A stretch of 64,000 nucleotides of DNA from Collimonas pratensis (GCF_001584185.1 NZ_CP013234.1:682001-746000), one strand, 5' to 3'; shown: positions 10,061 through 18,764, counted from the stretch's first letter. Numbers and translations are program-made. Notes: a model not told the origin generated them from the sequence alone.

Positions 10061-10981
10061 ATGCCGTCAGCAAAATGGGAAGGCGTATTCCCCGCCGTCA
10101 CCACCAAGTTCAAGGAAAACGAAGACCTCGACCATGCCGAGATGGAAAAGCATTACGCTTTCCAGATTGACAGCGGCGTGCACGGCCTGGTGACCTGTGG
10201 CTCGCTGGGCGAAGCCAGCACGCTGTCGCTGGAGGAAAAACTGGAAGTCACGAAAATCGCCTTGTCGGTGGCTAACGGCCGCGTGCCAGTGCTGGCCAAT
10301 GTCTCCGAGCTGCGCACCCGCGATGCCGTGCATTTTGCCGAGCGGGCCGCCAAGCTGGGCGTGCAAGGCTTGATGGTGATGCCGTCGGTGCTGTACGTGG
10401 CCGACGCCCGCGAAGCCAAGGACAACCTGCGCACCATCGCCAACGCCGCACAGTTGCCGGTCATGGTGTACAACAATCCGGTGGCCTATCGGGTCGACCT
10501 GACGCCGCAGGATTTCGTTGAACTGGCGGATTGCAAATGGCTGGTGGCGATCAAGGAATCGACCGACAACATCCGTCGCATCACCGACTTGCGCAATGCC
10601 CTCGGCAACCGCTACCAACTGTTCATGGGTGTGGACGACCTGGCGTTCGAAGCGCTGGCGATTGGCGCCGATGGCTTGCTGGCCGGCGTGGTGGTGGCCT
10701 TTCCGAAAGAAACGGTGGCGCTGTACACGCTGATGAAAGCCAAGCGCTACGAAGAGGCCCTCAAGTTGTACCAATGGATGACGCCGCTGCTGCATCTGGA
10801 CGTCTCGACCAAGCTGGTGCAAAACCTCAAGCTGATCGAGGCCATGGCCGGCGTCGGCAATGAAATCGTGCGCCGTCCGCGGCAGCCGCTGGCGGGAGCC
10901 GAGCGCACCAGAGTCGCGGCCGTCATCCAGCATGCCATCGATACCCGCCCCGACCTGAGCCAGTTCAAGCTTGACCATTAA
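10061..10981 (+). CDS. lhpC: 1-pyrroline-4-hydroxy-2-carboxylate deaminase (DapA/NAL superfamily)
   Basis: Schiff-base TIM-barrel lyase of 306 residues, expected to deaminate and dehydrate 1-pyrroline-4-hydroxy-2-carboxylate to 2-oxoglutarate semialdehyde. The superfamily motif CGSLGEASTLS (GxxGE type) is near residue 46, the conserved YNNPVAYRVD is near 140, and the Schiff-base lysine sits in VAIKEST. ATG 10061 follows a clear AAGGAG. By fold alone it could be another aldolase or dihydrodipicolinate synthase. The assignment follows from the complete hydroxyproline gene set around it. It is followed by a GntR gene and the semialdehyde dehydrogenase on the same strand. Confidence 0.88.
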   Translation: MPSAKWEGVFPAVTTKFKENEDLDHAEMEKHYAFQIDSGVHGLVTCGSLGEASTLSLEEKLEVTKIALSVANGRVPVLANVSELRTRDAVHFAERAAKLGVQGLMVMPSVLYVADAREAKDNLRTIANAAQLPVMVYNNPVAYRVDLTPQDFVELADCKWLVAIKESTDNIRRITDLRNALGNRYQLFMGVDDLAFEALAIGADGLLAGVVVAFPKETVALYTLMKAKRYEEALKLYQWMTPLLHLDVSTKLVQNLKLIEAMAGVGNEIVRRPRQPLAGAERTRVAAVIQHAIDTRPDLSQFKLDH

Positions 10982-11012
10982 GCGTTCATTCGGCGTTCAT
11001 TAGGCGTTCAAT
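10982..11012 (+). repeat. Three direct repeats GCGTTCATT spaced 11 bp
   Basis: GCGTTCATT occurs at 10982-10990 and 10993-11001, and GCGTTCAAT at 11004-11012, immediately after the lhpC stop and about 100 bases before gntR. The 11-bp period puts the copies nearly on one face of the helix. This could be a regulator site or just a slippage product. Confidence 0.55.
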
Positions 11013-11104
11013 CCGCTGCGTGCGGCGGCCGGACTGCTATCATTTGATCTTGCCCGTGTAGGGAAGCAGTACGGGGTAAGCAGAATAGGGATAGCTAAAA
11101 CACC

Positions 11105-11779
11105 ATGGTCAGCAGTAAAAAAATTGAACGCAGCCTGCCGCCGCCTAAATTACGGGCGGCGGATATCGCCTACGACACGCTGGAAAACCTGATCGTCACG
11201 TTGCAGATCGCGCCCGGTGCGCCCATCGTCGAAGCCGACCTGGTGGAGATGACCGGACACGGCCGTACGCCCTTGCGCGAAGCCTTGATGCGTATGACTT
11301 CGAACGGCCTGATCGAGCAGATGCCGCGGCGCGGCTTGATCGTCAGCGATATCGAAGCGGCCGAGCACCTGACCCTGATCGAAACCCGGCGCGTGCTGGA
11401 CCAGCTGATCGCGCAAAGCGCCGCGCGCAAGGCGACGCCGCAGCAGCGCAAGGATTTGCTGGCTTGCGCCAAGCGCATGGTGGCGGCAGCCAAGAAAGAC
11501 GACCTCGGCGCATACATGCAGGCTGACCAGGAACTCGATCATGTGGTGCACGCGGCTTGCCGCAATCCGTCGGCAGTGGCGGCGGTGACGCCGCTGATCA
11601 TCAAGTGCCGGCGCTTCTGGTATGCCTTCCAGCACGAGGGCGATATCGTCGAAGGCGCCAAATGCCATATGCAGATGGCGGCTTCGGTGGCCGACGGCGA
11701 TCCACTGGAAGCGGTGAAAGGCGCCAGCGCCCTGATCGATTACCTGGAGCTGTTTGCGCGCAAGGTCATCGACAACTAA
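11105..11779 (+). CDS. GntR-family transcriptional regulator, FCD type
   Basis: DNA-binding regulator of 224 residues. The N-terminal winged helix (about 15-85) includes [18 protein letters not shown] and the wing [11 protein letters not shown]. The C-terminal all-helical FCD effector domain carries the expected Asp/His pattern ([13 protein letters not shown] and later His in AFQHEG and KCHMQM). Most FCD proteins bind small carboxylates with a metal. It lies between the deaminase and dehydrogenase genes and so is likely a local repressor of hydroxyproline catabolism. The palindrome at 9963 is a candidate site. Confidence 0.9.
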   Translation: MVSSKKIERSLPPPKLRAADIAYDTLENLIVTLQIAPGAPIVEADLVEMTGHGRTPLREALMRMTSNGLIEQMPRRGLIVSDIEAAEHLTLIETRRVLDQLIAQSAARKATPQQRKDLLACAKRMVAAAKKDDLGAYMQADQELDHVVHAACRNPSAVAAVTPLIIKCRRFWYAFQHEGDIVEGAKCHMQMAASVADGDPLEAVKGASALIDYLELFARKVIDN

Positions 11780-11801
11780 GAATTCATCACCACGAGAAAT
11801 C

Positions 11802-13376
11802 ATGCCCATCAGCGGACAATCCATCATCGGCAGCAGCCAGGCACATAGCCAGGGTGCTGTATTCCAGGCCTTCGACACAGTGCAGGGCAAACAGATAGAG
11901 CCTGATTTCCATAGCGCAGAGCCGCAAGATATCGAGCGCGCTTGCGCCTTGGCGCAAACCGCTTTCGACCTCTATCGCGCAACCGGGCAGGAAGCGCGGG
12001 CCGTTTTTCTGGAAACGATCGCCCAGCAAATTCTCGACATCGGCGACGAGCTGATCTTGCGCGCCATGGCGGAAAGCGGCTTGCCGCGCGCCCGCCTGGA
12101 AGGCGAGCGCGGCCGCACGGTGGGACAGCTGCGGCTGTTTGCCGCGGTGCTGCGCGAAGGTTCGTGGAACGATGCCCGCATCGACCCGGTCCTGCCTGAA
12201 CGTTTGCCGCTGCCGCGGGTCGATCTGCGCCTGCGCAATATCGCCATCGGTCCGGTGGCAGTGTTCGGCGCCAGCAATTTTCCGCTGGCGTTTTCAGTGG
12301 CCGGCGGCGACACCGCTGCTGCGCTGGCGGCGGGCTGCCCGGTAGTAGTCAAAGCGCATCCGGCCCATCCGGGCACGTCGGAACTGGTCGGGCACGCCGT
12401 GCAGAAGGCGATTGCCGCCTGCAATCTGCCGGAGGGTGTGTTTTCGCTGTTGACCGGCATCGGCAATGCGCTGGGAACAGCGCTGGTTCAAAATCCGCGC
12501 ATACAAGCGGTGGGCTTTACCGGTTCGCGACAGGGTGGTCTGGCCCTGATGCAAGTGGCGGCGGCGCGGCCGCAGCCGATCCCGGTGTATGCCGAAATGA
12601 GCAGCATCAATCCGGTTTATCTTCTACCGGCGGCGCTGGCTGCGCGCGCCGAAGCCATCGCCAAAGGTTTCGCCGATTCGGTCACGCTGGGGGCGGGGCA
12701 GTTCTGCACTAATCCAGGACTGGTGCTGGGCCTGGCCGGCGCCGACTTCGACCGCTTTGCACAACTGGCCGGCGCCGAACTGATGCAGCGAAGCGCGGCG
12801 GCCATGCTGACCACCGGCATTCATGCGGCTTATAAGCAAGGCGTAGCGACGCTGGCGGCGCAGGATGATGTCAGGCAGCTGGCGCGGGGAGTCGCTGCCG
12901 ACGGCTACCGCGCGGTACCGGCTTTGTTCGTCACCAGCGGAGCGGCCTTCCTGGCGAATCCGCTGTTGAGCGCGGAAATATTCGGACCGGTCTCCTTGCT
13001 GGTGGCATGCGCTAATGAGGCGGAGCTATTGCAAGTCAGCGAACAGCTGGAAGGGCAGCTGACCGTCACTTTGCAAATGGACGATGATGACAAGGCGCTT
13101 GTGCGCAGCCTGTTGCCCGTACTGGAGCGCAAGGCCGGCCGCATCCTGGCCAATGGCTTTCCTACCGGGGTTGAGGTATCGCATGCGATGGTGCATGGCG
13201 GGCCATTCCCGGCGACCTCGGACAGCCGCAGCACATCGGTCGGCAGTGCGGCGATCTACCGCTTCCTGCGCCCGGTGTCCTACCAGAACCTGGCCCAGGA
13301 CTTGTTGCCGGCTGCGCTGCAGGACGCCAATCCACTGGCCATCTGGCAGCGGCGCGACGGCCGACTGGAAAAATAA
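11802..13376 (+). CDS. lhpG: 2-oxoglutarate semialdehyde dehydrogenase (aldehyde dehydrogenase family)
   Basis: NAD(P)-dependent enzyme expected to oxidise 2-oxoglutarate semialdehyde to 2-oxoglutarate, the last step of the pathway. It has 524 residues from ATG 11802, which directly follows gntR (22-base gap). The cofactor region [15 protein letters not shown], the FTGSRQGG turn, the general base Glu in YAEMSSINP and the catalytic Cys in [10 protein letters not shown] are all seen. These variants match the class III semialdehyde dehydrogenases found in hydroxyproline and glucarate gene sets rather than classical betaine-type enzymes. Confidence 0.9.
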   Translation: MPISGQSIIGSSQAHSQGAVFQAFDTVQGKQIEPDFHSAEPQDIERACALAQTAFDLYRATGQEARAVFLETIAQQILDIGDELILRAMAESGLPRARLEGERGRTVGQLRLFAAVLREGSWNDARIDPVLPERLPLPRVDLRLRNIAIGPVAVFGASNFPLAFSVAGGDTAAALAAGCPVVVKAHPAHPGTSELVGHAVQKAIAACNLPEGVFSLLTGIGNALGTALVQNPRIQAVGFTGSRQGGLALMQVAAARPQPIPVYAEMSSINPVYLLPAALAARAEAIAKGFADSVTLGAGQFCTNPGLVLGLAGADFDRFAQLAGAELMQRSAAAMLTTGIHAAYKQGVATLAAQDDVRQLARGVAADGYRAVPALFVTSGAAFLANPLLSAEIFGPVSLLVACANEAELLQVSEQLEGQLTVTLQMDDDDKALVRSLLPVLERKAGRILANGFPTGVEVSHAMVHGGPFPATSDSRSTSVGSAAIYRFLRPVSYQNLAQDLLPAALQDANPLAIWQRRDGRLEK

Positions 13377-13379
13377 GCT

Positions 13380-14231
13380 TCAGAAATCCAGTTCAAGCGT
13401 GATTTTCTGGCCGACGCGCAGGATTTTGCCGGCGCCGTCCTGCAAGATGGCATTGACGCCAAAGGTGGGGGCGCCGTCGACGCGCGGATTGCTGCGATAG
13501 GCCTGCAGGATATCCATGGGATCGGGGCCGAATTCACCGGTAGCCTGGTCGACCGAAGGCATGGGGCAGCGCGTGCAAGGCTTGACTAGCTGCAGGCGCA
13601 GCGGGCCGGCTTCGATAGTCGCGGCAAAATCCTCTTCAAATGCATCCACGCCATCGATCACGATATTCGGACGATAGCGATTCATCGGCACTGCGGCACG
13701 GCCCTGGGCTTGCAGCTTCTGGTTCAAGTCATCCAGCGATCCCTGGGAAATCACGAGCATTGGAAAGCCGTCGGGGAAGCGCGTCGGCACATCCGCATCG
13801 TCCGTCCATTTCTTGCTGGCCAGCCGCTTGACGGCGGGATCGAAGCGCACCAGCCGGCAAGGCTGGCCGAGCACCTGCGAGAACCAGCGGCCGGCTTCGT
13901 CGCCGCAATCGTGTGCGTCAAGCCGGTCGTCCCAGATGGTGACTGCGATGGCTGCCGTCAACCCGGCGGTCAGTGGCGCAGTCGAGATTTCCAGCGGCGC
14001 CATGCCTGGCGCCTGCACGATGAGACCGCCCGCCTGCAGATGCGGCACGATCAGCGCCATGAGCGGATGACTACGCTGCGTTACAAACAGACCATCGCTG
14101 TCGACCAGCATCCATTCCCTGTCGTGGACGTTGTTGTGGCTCAAGCCAGAGGTGGAGACGATCGCGGTTTGCAGCGAAATTCCGGCGCAAGATTTAATCG
14201 GATACAGCGTCAAGGTGGAAATGGTTGGCAT
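13380..14231 (-). CDS. MOSC domain protein (YcbX-like, no ferredoxin domain)
   Basis: Protein of 283 residues with an N-terminal MOSC beta-barrel domain (MPTISTLTLYPIKSCAGISL) and a C-terminal MOSC domain with the conserved Cys in KPCTRCPMPSVD and the GPDPMDILQAYR region. These domains bind molybdenum cofactor sulfur or reduce N-hydroxylated compounds. Unlike E. coli YcbX, it ends without a [2Fe-2S] domain, so an external electron donor would be required. It is convergent with the hydroxyproline dehydrogenase gene (three-base gap) and divergent from the nitrilase gene. The substrate is unknown. Confidence 0.88.
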   Translation of the reverse strand: MPTISTLTLYPIKSCAGISLQTAIVSTSGLSHNNVHDREWMLVDSDGLFVTQRSHPLMALIVPHLQAGGLIVQAPGMAPLEISTAPLTAGLTAAIAVTIWDDRLDAHDCGDEAGRWFSQVLGQPCRLVRFDPAVKRLASKKWTDDADVPTRFPDGFPMLVISQGSLDDLNQKLQAQGRAAVPMNRYRPNIVIDGVDAFEEDFAATIEAGPLRLQLVKPCTRCPMPSVDQATGEFGPDPMDILQAYRSNPRVDGAPTFGVNAILQDGAGKILRVGQKITLELDF

Positions 14232-14377
14232 GGTGTTTCATTCTATCCGGAAGTCGGGTGTGATCGTGTTGGCTGAGACGGTGCAACTGTGTGCATGCGG
14301 CACCATGCTATGCTAGCGGCGAATGATCATATTGGCAACAAATCCATTAGCCGGCGATCATTGCAAAGGAGAATCCA

Positions 14378-15193
14378 GTGAGCGACGATCAGCAGAATGC
14401 GGCCATGGTGGCTGGCTTTTTTCAGTTTCCGGTCGCGTTTGCTGATCTGGAGCGGAATATGCAAATCATCCAGCAGGCGCTGGCGCAGGCGTCGTTTGAT
14501 CTGCTGGTGCTGCCGGAAATGTGTTCCACCGGTTATATGTTCGATTCGCGTGAGCACTTGCTACCCTATGGTGAGTCGGCGGAGGATGGTGTGTTTGTCG
14601 AATTCCTGCTGGCGCTGTCGGCACAGAAGCAGGCGACGCTGATCGCCGGCATGGTGGAGCGCAGCGGCGATGCCTTGTACAACACAGCGGTAGTGCTCAG
14701 CCGCGGCAAGCACCTGGGCAAGCAGCGCAAATGCCATCTCAGCAAGCTGGAGAAAAAACTGTTCGACGCCGGCAGCAGTTTGCAATGTTTTGACGATGGC
14801 AACTGCCGCTTCGGGGTACTGACCTGCTTCGATCTGTGGATACCGGAAGCGGCCCGTGTCCTGGCCAGGGACGGCGCTCAGCTATTCTGTTGTCCAGCCA
14901 ACTATGGGGGGCCTTGGACCACAGGGCTGGTGCGTACGCGCGCCATGGAGAACGGCAGCTACCTGATTTGCTGCAACCGCAGCGGACGCGAAGCTGGTGT
15001 CGATTTCCAGGCACATTTCCGCGGCGAGAGCCAGATCCTCGGACGCATGGGTGAGGTGCTGCTGGCGGCGCAGGAAGAAACCTTGCTCGGCCTGCAAGCC
15101 ATCTATCCCACCGACGCCGCCATCAAAAGCAATGTCATGTGCGACGATCTCATGGCCGAAGCGCGCCGCTACCATTTGCACGGGCCGCAGTGA
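14378..15193 (+). CDS. Carbon-nitrogen hydrolase (nitrilase superfamily)
   Basis: Amidase-type hydrolase of 271 residues. The catalytic triad of the superfamily can be read: Glu in LVLPEMCSTGY (~47), Lys in KCHLSKLEKK (~114-125 region) and Cys in VLTCFDLWIPE (~149). The sequence resembles omega-amidase/NAD synthetase-like amidohydrolases, not true nitrilases, but the substrate cannot be told. It stands alone, convergent with the LysR gene 10 bases downstream. The predicted location is the cytoplasm, with no signal peptide. Confidence 0.85.
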   Translation: MSDDQQNAAMVAGFFQFPVAFADLERNMQIIQQALAQASFDLLVLPEMCSTGYMFDSREHLLPYGESAEDGVFVEFLLALSAQKQATLIAGMVERSGDALYNTAVVLSRGKHLGKQRKCHLSKLEKKLFDAGSSLQCFDDGNCRFGVLTCFDLWIPEAARVLARDGAQLFCCPANYGGPWTTGLVRTRAMENGSYLICCNRSGREAGVDFQAHFRGESQILGRMGEVLLAAQEETLLGLQAIYPTDAAIKSNVMCDDLMAEARRYHLHGPQ

Positions 15194-15203
15194 ACGGCGC
15201 CAC

Positions 15204-16100
15204 TCATGCCGCCAGCGGCGACAGTATGGCGCCCAGCCAGGCCTGGAACTCTGCCACGGCCTCCGCCTTGCCGGTATCGAAGGGCGAGACCGCGAAATAA
15301 CTGCCGCGCGCCGGCGCCGTGATGTCGAACAGGCGCACCAGGCGGCCGCTGGCCAGATGATTGTGCACCAGGCAGCTGCGTGCCAGCGCGATGCCTTGGT
15401 CGGCCGCGGCGGCGTCCAGCAGATGCATGGGGTCGTCGTAGACCGGTCCGCTCTGCGGCTCGCCGTGCTGGATGCCGGCCGCGGCAAACCACGGCTCCCA
15501 GCCGCCATGATGGGCAAAGCGCAGCAAGGGATGGCGCGGCAGGTCTTGCGGCGTGAGGTCCGGATGGCTGGCGGCGAACGTCGGGCTGCACACCGGAAAA
15601 ATGACTTCCTTGAGCAGGCGTTCGTAGCGATGATTCTTGTTACCGGCGCGGCCGTACCAGATGGCGACATCGGCATGGCTGAAATCCAGCTCGCTCAGTT
15701 CGTGGCTGCTGCGCAGGCTGATATTGATATGCGGGTGCTGCTGGTGGAACGCCGCCAGGCGCGGCACCAGCCAGGCGCTGGCGAACGAGGGCGGCACGCT
15801 GACACGCAGGACTTGCACAGCGCGCCCGGTTTCGGCTCTGCTTATGTGCAGGGCGCGGTCGAGCGTCGTCAGCGCCTGCCGTATTTCTCCCGCCAGCAAA
15901 CGGCCGCTGTCGGTCAGTATCATCTGCCGGCCTGCGCGCTGGAACAGTTTGCGTCCGGTGCGCTGCTCCAGGGCGCGGATCTGGTGGCTGATGGCGCTAT
16001 GGGTCAGGCTCAGTTCCTCGCCGGCGCGGGTGTAGTTGCCGAGGCGGGCGGCGGCTTCAAAGGCGCGCAGTGTCTGGGTGGGCGGCAGGTGTTCAAACAT
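15204..16100 (-). CDS. LysR-family transcriptional regulator (GcvA-like)
   Basis: Regulator of 298 residues with an N-terminal winged helix (LRAFEAAARLGNYTRAGEEL, LTHSAISHQIRALE) and a C-terminal periplasmic-binding-like effector domain. The His-containing recognition helix resembles GcvA/AmpR-type members. It is divergent from the MFS transporter gene with a 134-bp shared region. GAATT (16122-16126) and AATTC (16141-16145) there are inverted around an AT-rich core that could be its site. It most likely controls the transporter. Confidence 0.9.
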   Translation of the reverse strand: MFEHLPPTQTLRAFEAAARLGNYTRAGEELSLTHSAISHQIRALEQRTGRKLFQRAGRQMILTDSGRLLAGEIRQALTTLDRALHISRAETGRAVQVLRVSVPPSFASAWLVPRLAAFHQQHPHINISLRSSHELSELDFSHADVAIWYGRAGNKNHRYERLLKEVIFPVCSPTFAASHPDLTPQDLPRHPLLRFAHHGGWEPWFAAAGIQHGEPQSGPVYDDPMHLLDAAAADQGIALARSCLVHNHLASGRLVRLFDITAPARGSYFAVSPFDTGKAEAVAEFQAWLGAILSPLAA

Positions 16101-16234
16101 GGGGGCGGGGGCTTAGGCGGCGAATTCTGATTAATCGGTTAATTCTATTCACATATAAGGATAAAACACTTCGTTGGCCTTCGCACGGCTTGCTCTCTAC
16201 TATCGACATATTCTGTTCCTATTAGTGATCTGCC

Positions 16235-17464
16235 ATGAAACTCGCTACCCGTGTGTTCCTGATATTTTCTTCGGGCTATTTTATTTCCTACCTGGCGCGC
16301 GGCATCAATTTGCCGCTGGCGCCGTTGCTCAGCAGCGAACTTGGCCTGTCGCCGGCGCAGCTGGGCTTGCTGACCAGCTTGTATTTCTTTGCTTTTGCCG
16401 CTTGCCAGCTGCCGTTGGGGCTGCTGCTGGACCGCTTCGGCCCGCGCCGGGTGCTGGCCTGCCTGCTGCTGGTGGCGGCGACCGGCGCGCTGGTATCGGC
16501 CAATGCGCATGGCTTCAGCAGTCTGCTGGTCGGCCGCCTATTGCTGGGGATTGGTACGTCGGCGTGCCTGATGGCCGGTCTGAAGGCGATCGTGGCCTGG
16601 TTTCCGCACGATCACCTGCCGTTGATGAACGGCGCCATCTATGCGATTGGCGGTTTGGGGGCTGTGGCTACCGGTACCCCGATTGCCTGGGCGCTCGGGG
16701 TGACTACCTGGCGCGTGCTGTTTGCGGTGGTGGCTGGCTTGATCTTGGTGATCGTGCTGGCGCTGTTCACGCTGGTGCCGGAGAAGGATGAGCAGCATCC
16801 GAAAACTACGCTGAGGGCGCAGTTGCGCGACATCGGTGGGATTTTCCGCAGTCCGGTGTTCTGGCGTACGGCGCCGTTCGTGATGGCTAGCCAGGGCGTG
16901 TTTCTTGGGGTGCAGGGTTTGTGGGCGGGGCCTTACATGCGGGATGTGGGTGGTTTGGCTGCGAGTGCGGCGGCGAATATCGTGGCGCTGGTGGGTTTGG
17001 CGATGGTGCTGGGGGCGGTGGGTTCGGGCTGGCTGGCGCGGCGTTTGCAGCAGCGGGGGATTTCTTTGCATGTGACGGCGGGGGCGGGGATGTGGTTGTT
17101 CATGCTGGCGCAGTTGTTGATTTTGCTTGAGGTGGCGTTGCCGGGCTGGTTGTTGTGGGGGATGTATGGGGTGTTCGGGACGTCTGGGGTGTTGTCGTAT
17201 GCGGCGTTGGTGCGGGAGTTTCCGGCGCATCTTGCGGGGCGGGTCAGTACTGGTTTGACCTTGGCGATTTTTGCGGGGGCGTTTGTGGTGCAGTATGGCT
17301 TTGGCTTGTTGCTGAATGCGTGGCCGCATGATGGCGGGGGTTATGCGGTGGTGGCGCATCGGGCATCGTGGATGATTGCGCTGGCAGTGCAACTGGCCGC
17401 AGGCGCCTGGTTTTGCCGCCCGTTGCGAACCACGGTTGCACTAGCTGCCAAGCAACCGACCTAG
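16235..17464 (+). CDS. Major facilitator superfamily transporter
   Basis: Membrane transporter of 409 residues with about twelve hydrophobic segments. The MFS loop 2-3 motif appears as GLLLDRFGPRR (residues ~65-75). Mid-protein there is a hydrophilic loop with LVPEKDEQHPKTTLRAQL (~190). The 3' half (about 16,890-17,400) has strikingly G-rich codon choice (GGG for Gly, GTG, TTG) compared with the first half. The neighbouring divergent LysR gene suggests substrate-induced expression. The substrate is unknown. Confidence 0.88.
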   Translation: MKLATRVFLIFSSGYFISYLARGINLPLAPLLSSELGLSPAQLGLLTSLYFFAFAACQLPLGLLLDRFGPRRVLACLLLVAATGALVSANAHGFSSLLVGRLLLGIGTSACLMAGLKAIVAWFPHDHLPLMNGAIYAIGGLGAVATGTPIAWALGVTTWRVLFAVVAGLILVIVLALFTLVPEKDEQHPKTTLRAQLRDIGGIFRSPVFWRTAPFVMASQGVFLGVQGLWAGPYMRDVGGLAASAAANIVALVGLAMVLGAVGSGWLARRLQQRGISLHVTAGAGMWLFMLAQLLILLEVALPGWLLWGMYGVFGTSGVLSYAALVREFPAHLAGRVSTGLTLAIFAGAFVVQYGFGLLLNAWPHDGGGYAVVAHRASWMIALAVQLAAGAWFCRPLRTTVALAAKQPT

Positions 17465-17492
17465 TACCGCTGGTCGCATATCCACTACCGCA

Positions 17493-17555
17493 GTCAAATG
17501 GGGTCAGAGTTTTTTTTCGCGGGCTTTTGCGAAAATTACTCTGACCCCATTTGAC
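17493..17555. repeat. Inverted repeat with GGGGTCAGAGT core (REP/BIME-like)
   Basis: Perfect 18-bp arms, GTCAAATGGGGTCAGAGT (17493-17510) and its complement (17538-17555), close around a second small stem TTTTCGC/GCGAAAA. It lies 28 bases after the MFS stop. The GGGGTCAGAGT core is shared with the tandem array at 32.8-33.9 kb. Such palindromes are typical of REP elements mobilised by RAYT transposases, an inference as no RAYT gene is here. It may also act as a terminator. Confidence 0.85.
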
Positions 17556-17654
17556 GTTCTACGGAGTGAGTGCGGTGGCATGCTAAGAACGGTCTGTGGC
17601 TTGATAACACTGTCGCTACTCCGTGGAAGCTTGCCGGGGGTAGCCCGGCAGCTA

Positions 17655-17688
17655 GTTACTTTTTCTTGCTTCGCCAAGAAAAAGTAAC
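17655..17688. repeat. 14-bp-arm hairpin GTTACTTTTTCTTG
   Basis: Left arm 17655-17668 and right arm 17675-17688 are exact complements with a six-base loop. It is part of a cluster of palindromes in the gene-free 17465-17927 stretch. The arms are too A/T-rich to be a typical terminator stem; the stretch looks like a dispersed intergenic repeat. Confidence 0.7.
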
Positions 17689-17734
17689 CAAAAAGAAGGC
17701 GACCGCACAGCCGTTGCCCGCCTTCGGCGGGTCC

Positions 17735-17826
17735 CCAAATGAGACGGATGCCAGTCGGATGGGACACAAACTCGCTTCGCTCAAATATGTGTCCCATAAT
17801 TCCCGACTGGCACCCGTCTCATTTGG
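17735..17826. repeat. Long imperfect inverted repeat, ~35-bp arms
   Basis: Left arm 17735-17768 begins CCAAATGAGACGG and reads through TGCCAGTCGG to TGGGACACA. The right arm 17788-17826 is its complement with a few mismatches and a five-base insertion. The ~19-base loop holds its own GCTTCGCTC motif. The ends CCAAATGAGACGG/CCGTCTCATTTGG resemble the termini of a small non-coding mobile element. No coding sequence inside. Confidence 0.75.
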
Positions 17827-17839
17827 CAACGTCAGCATG

Positions 17840-17927
17840 CGGGGTACTTCAAAAGCAACCCCAACTTCAAAAGCAACGACAACGACAACGGCAACGTCAA
17901 CTTCAAAAACAGCTGCAACTTCAAAAG
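17840..17927. repeat. Low-complexity ACTTCAAAAGCAAC-type repeat tract
   Basis: The tract repeats short words (CTTCAAAAGCAAC, CAACGACAACGGCAACG, CAACTTCAAAAG) up to the stop of the D-aminopeptidase gene. Open frames through it encode only Thr/Lys/Ser repeats and are not credible genes. Together with the three palindromes upstream it fills the 463-bp interval between the MFS gene and the peptide operon. Confidence 0.65.
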
Positions 17928-18746
17928 TCAGCGCAGCATGAAGGACATGGCTGACATGCTGTTCAGGATGCGCACCGCATACTGGACGGATGGCGCCGAG
18001 AACGTCAGGTTGACGCCGTCGACTCTTTCCACCACCGGCAGCAGGCAGAACAGGTCGGCCAGCGCCGGGCTGTTGGTTTGCAGCTTGCAGGTGATGGTGG
18101 GCTGAAGGATAAAGGGACTGCAGTCGGCCAGTTTGCCGACTGCCGCCTTGGCGCCTGCGCCCAGTGCGGCCAGGGCGCTCTGCGGCGACAGCGATGTGCC
18201 GCTGGCGGCGCCTTCCGCGGTCTTGACGCTGACCAGCGTGGCTTGGGGGAACAGCGGCTGGTTCTCGGCCACGAAGACATTGTCGCCGCTGCCGAAAATC
18301 ACCGGCACGCCGAACTCGCCGGCCAGCGCGCCATAGATGCCGGCTTCTCCCAGCTCCAGGCCGTTGAGCCAGATGCGGGCAAAGGAAAAGCCGTTGATGG
18401 TGTGCGCCAAAATGCCCCGGCTTTGCGCGCGGCCGTGGTAGCCGACCATCATCACGCCGTCGACGCCACTGTCGACGCCGCTCATCATGCTCAGCAGGCG
18501 CGGCTTGCCGAGAATTTGGCTGGCGGCAGGATGCAGCAGGTCGGGCAGCAGGTTGCGGAAGCCGCCGTGCGAATCGTTCACCAGGATCTCGCTGGCGCCG
18601 CCGGCCAGTGCGCCTTCAATCACGGCATTGGCTTCGGCCGTCATCAGGCGTCGCGCACGTTCGTATTCGGGATTGCCGGCGCGGGTTTGCTCCACGTTAA
18701 AAACGCCGGCAACGCCTTCAATATCAACGGAAATCAGTATCTTCAT
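17928..18746 (-). CDS. dppA: D-aminopeptidase DppA (peptidase family M55)
   Basis: Zinc aminopeptidase predicted to release N-terminal D-residues from peptides; cytoplasmic decamer in Bacillus. It has 272 residues. The residues that bind the two zinc ions in Bacillus DppA are matched almost position for position: Asp8 and Glu10 (SVDIEG), His60 (NDSHGG), His104 (GYHGR), Glu134, and also catalytic His115 (ILAHTING). It is the last gene of the minus-strand rpiR-iaaA-gsiABCD-P1-dppA series, starting 18 bases after the P1 gene. It is a different protein from the dipeptide-binding DppA of enteric bacteria. Confidence 0.93.
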   Translation of the reverse strand: MKILISVDIEGVAGVFNVEQTRAGNPEYERARRLMTAEANAVIEGALAGGASEILVNDSHGGFRNLLPDLLHPAASQILGKPRLLSMMSGVDSGVDGVMMVGYHGRAQSRGILAHTINGFSFARIWLNGLELGEAGIYGALAGEFGVPVIFGSGDNVFVAENQPLFPQATLVSVKTAEGAASGTSLSPQSALAALGAGAKAAVGKLADCSPFILQPTITCKLQTNSPALADLFCLLPVVERVDGVNLTFSAPSVQYAVRILNSMSAMSFMLR

Positions 18747-18764
18747 GGTCTTTTTTGGGGGAAT

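Noticed and set aside
4225..13376. Hydroxyproline pathway as a new system
   Set aside because: All enzymes match the known LhpA-B-E-F-C-G route; only the regulator combination and orphan binding protein are noteworthy.
17570..17941. Small plus-strand frame through the repeat island
   Set aside because: Its sequence is encoded by hairpins and the low-complexity CTTCAAAAGCAAC tract, ending in Thr/Lys/Ser repeats; no credible start site.
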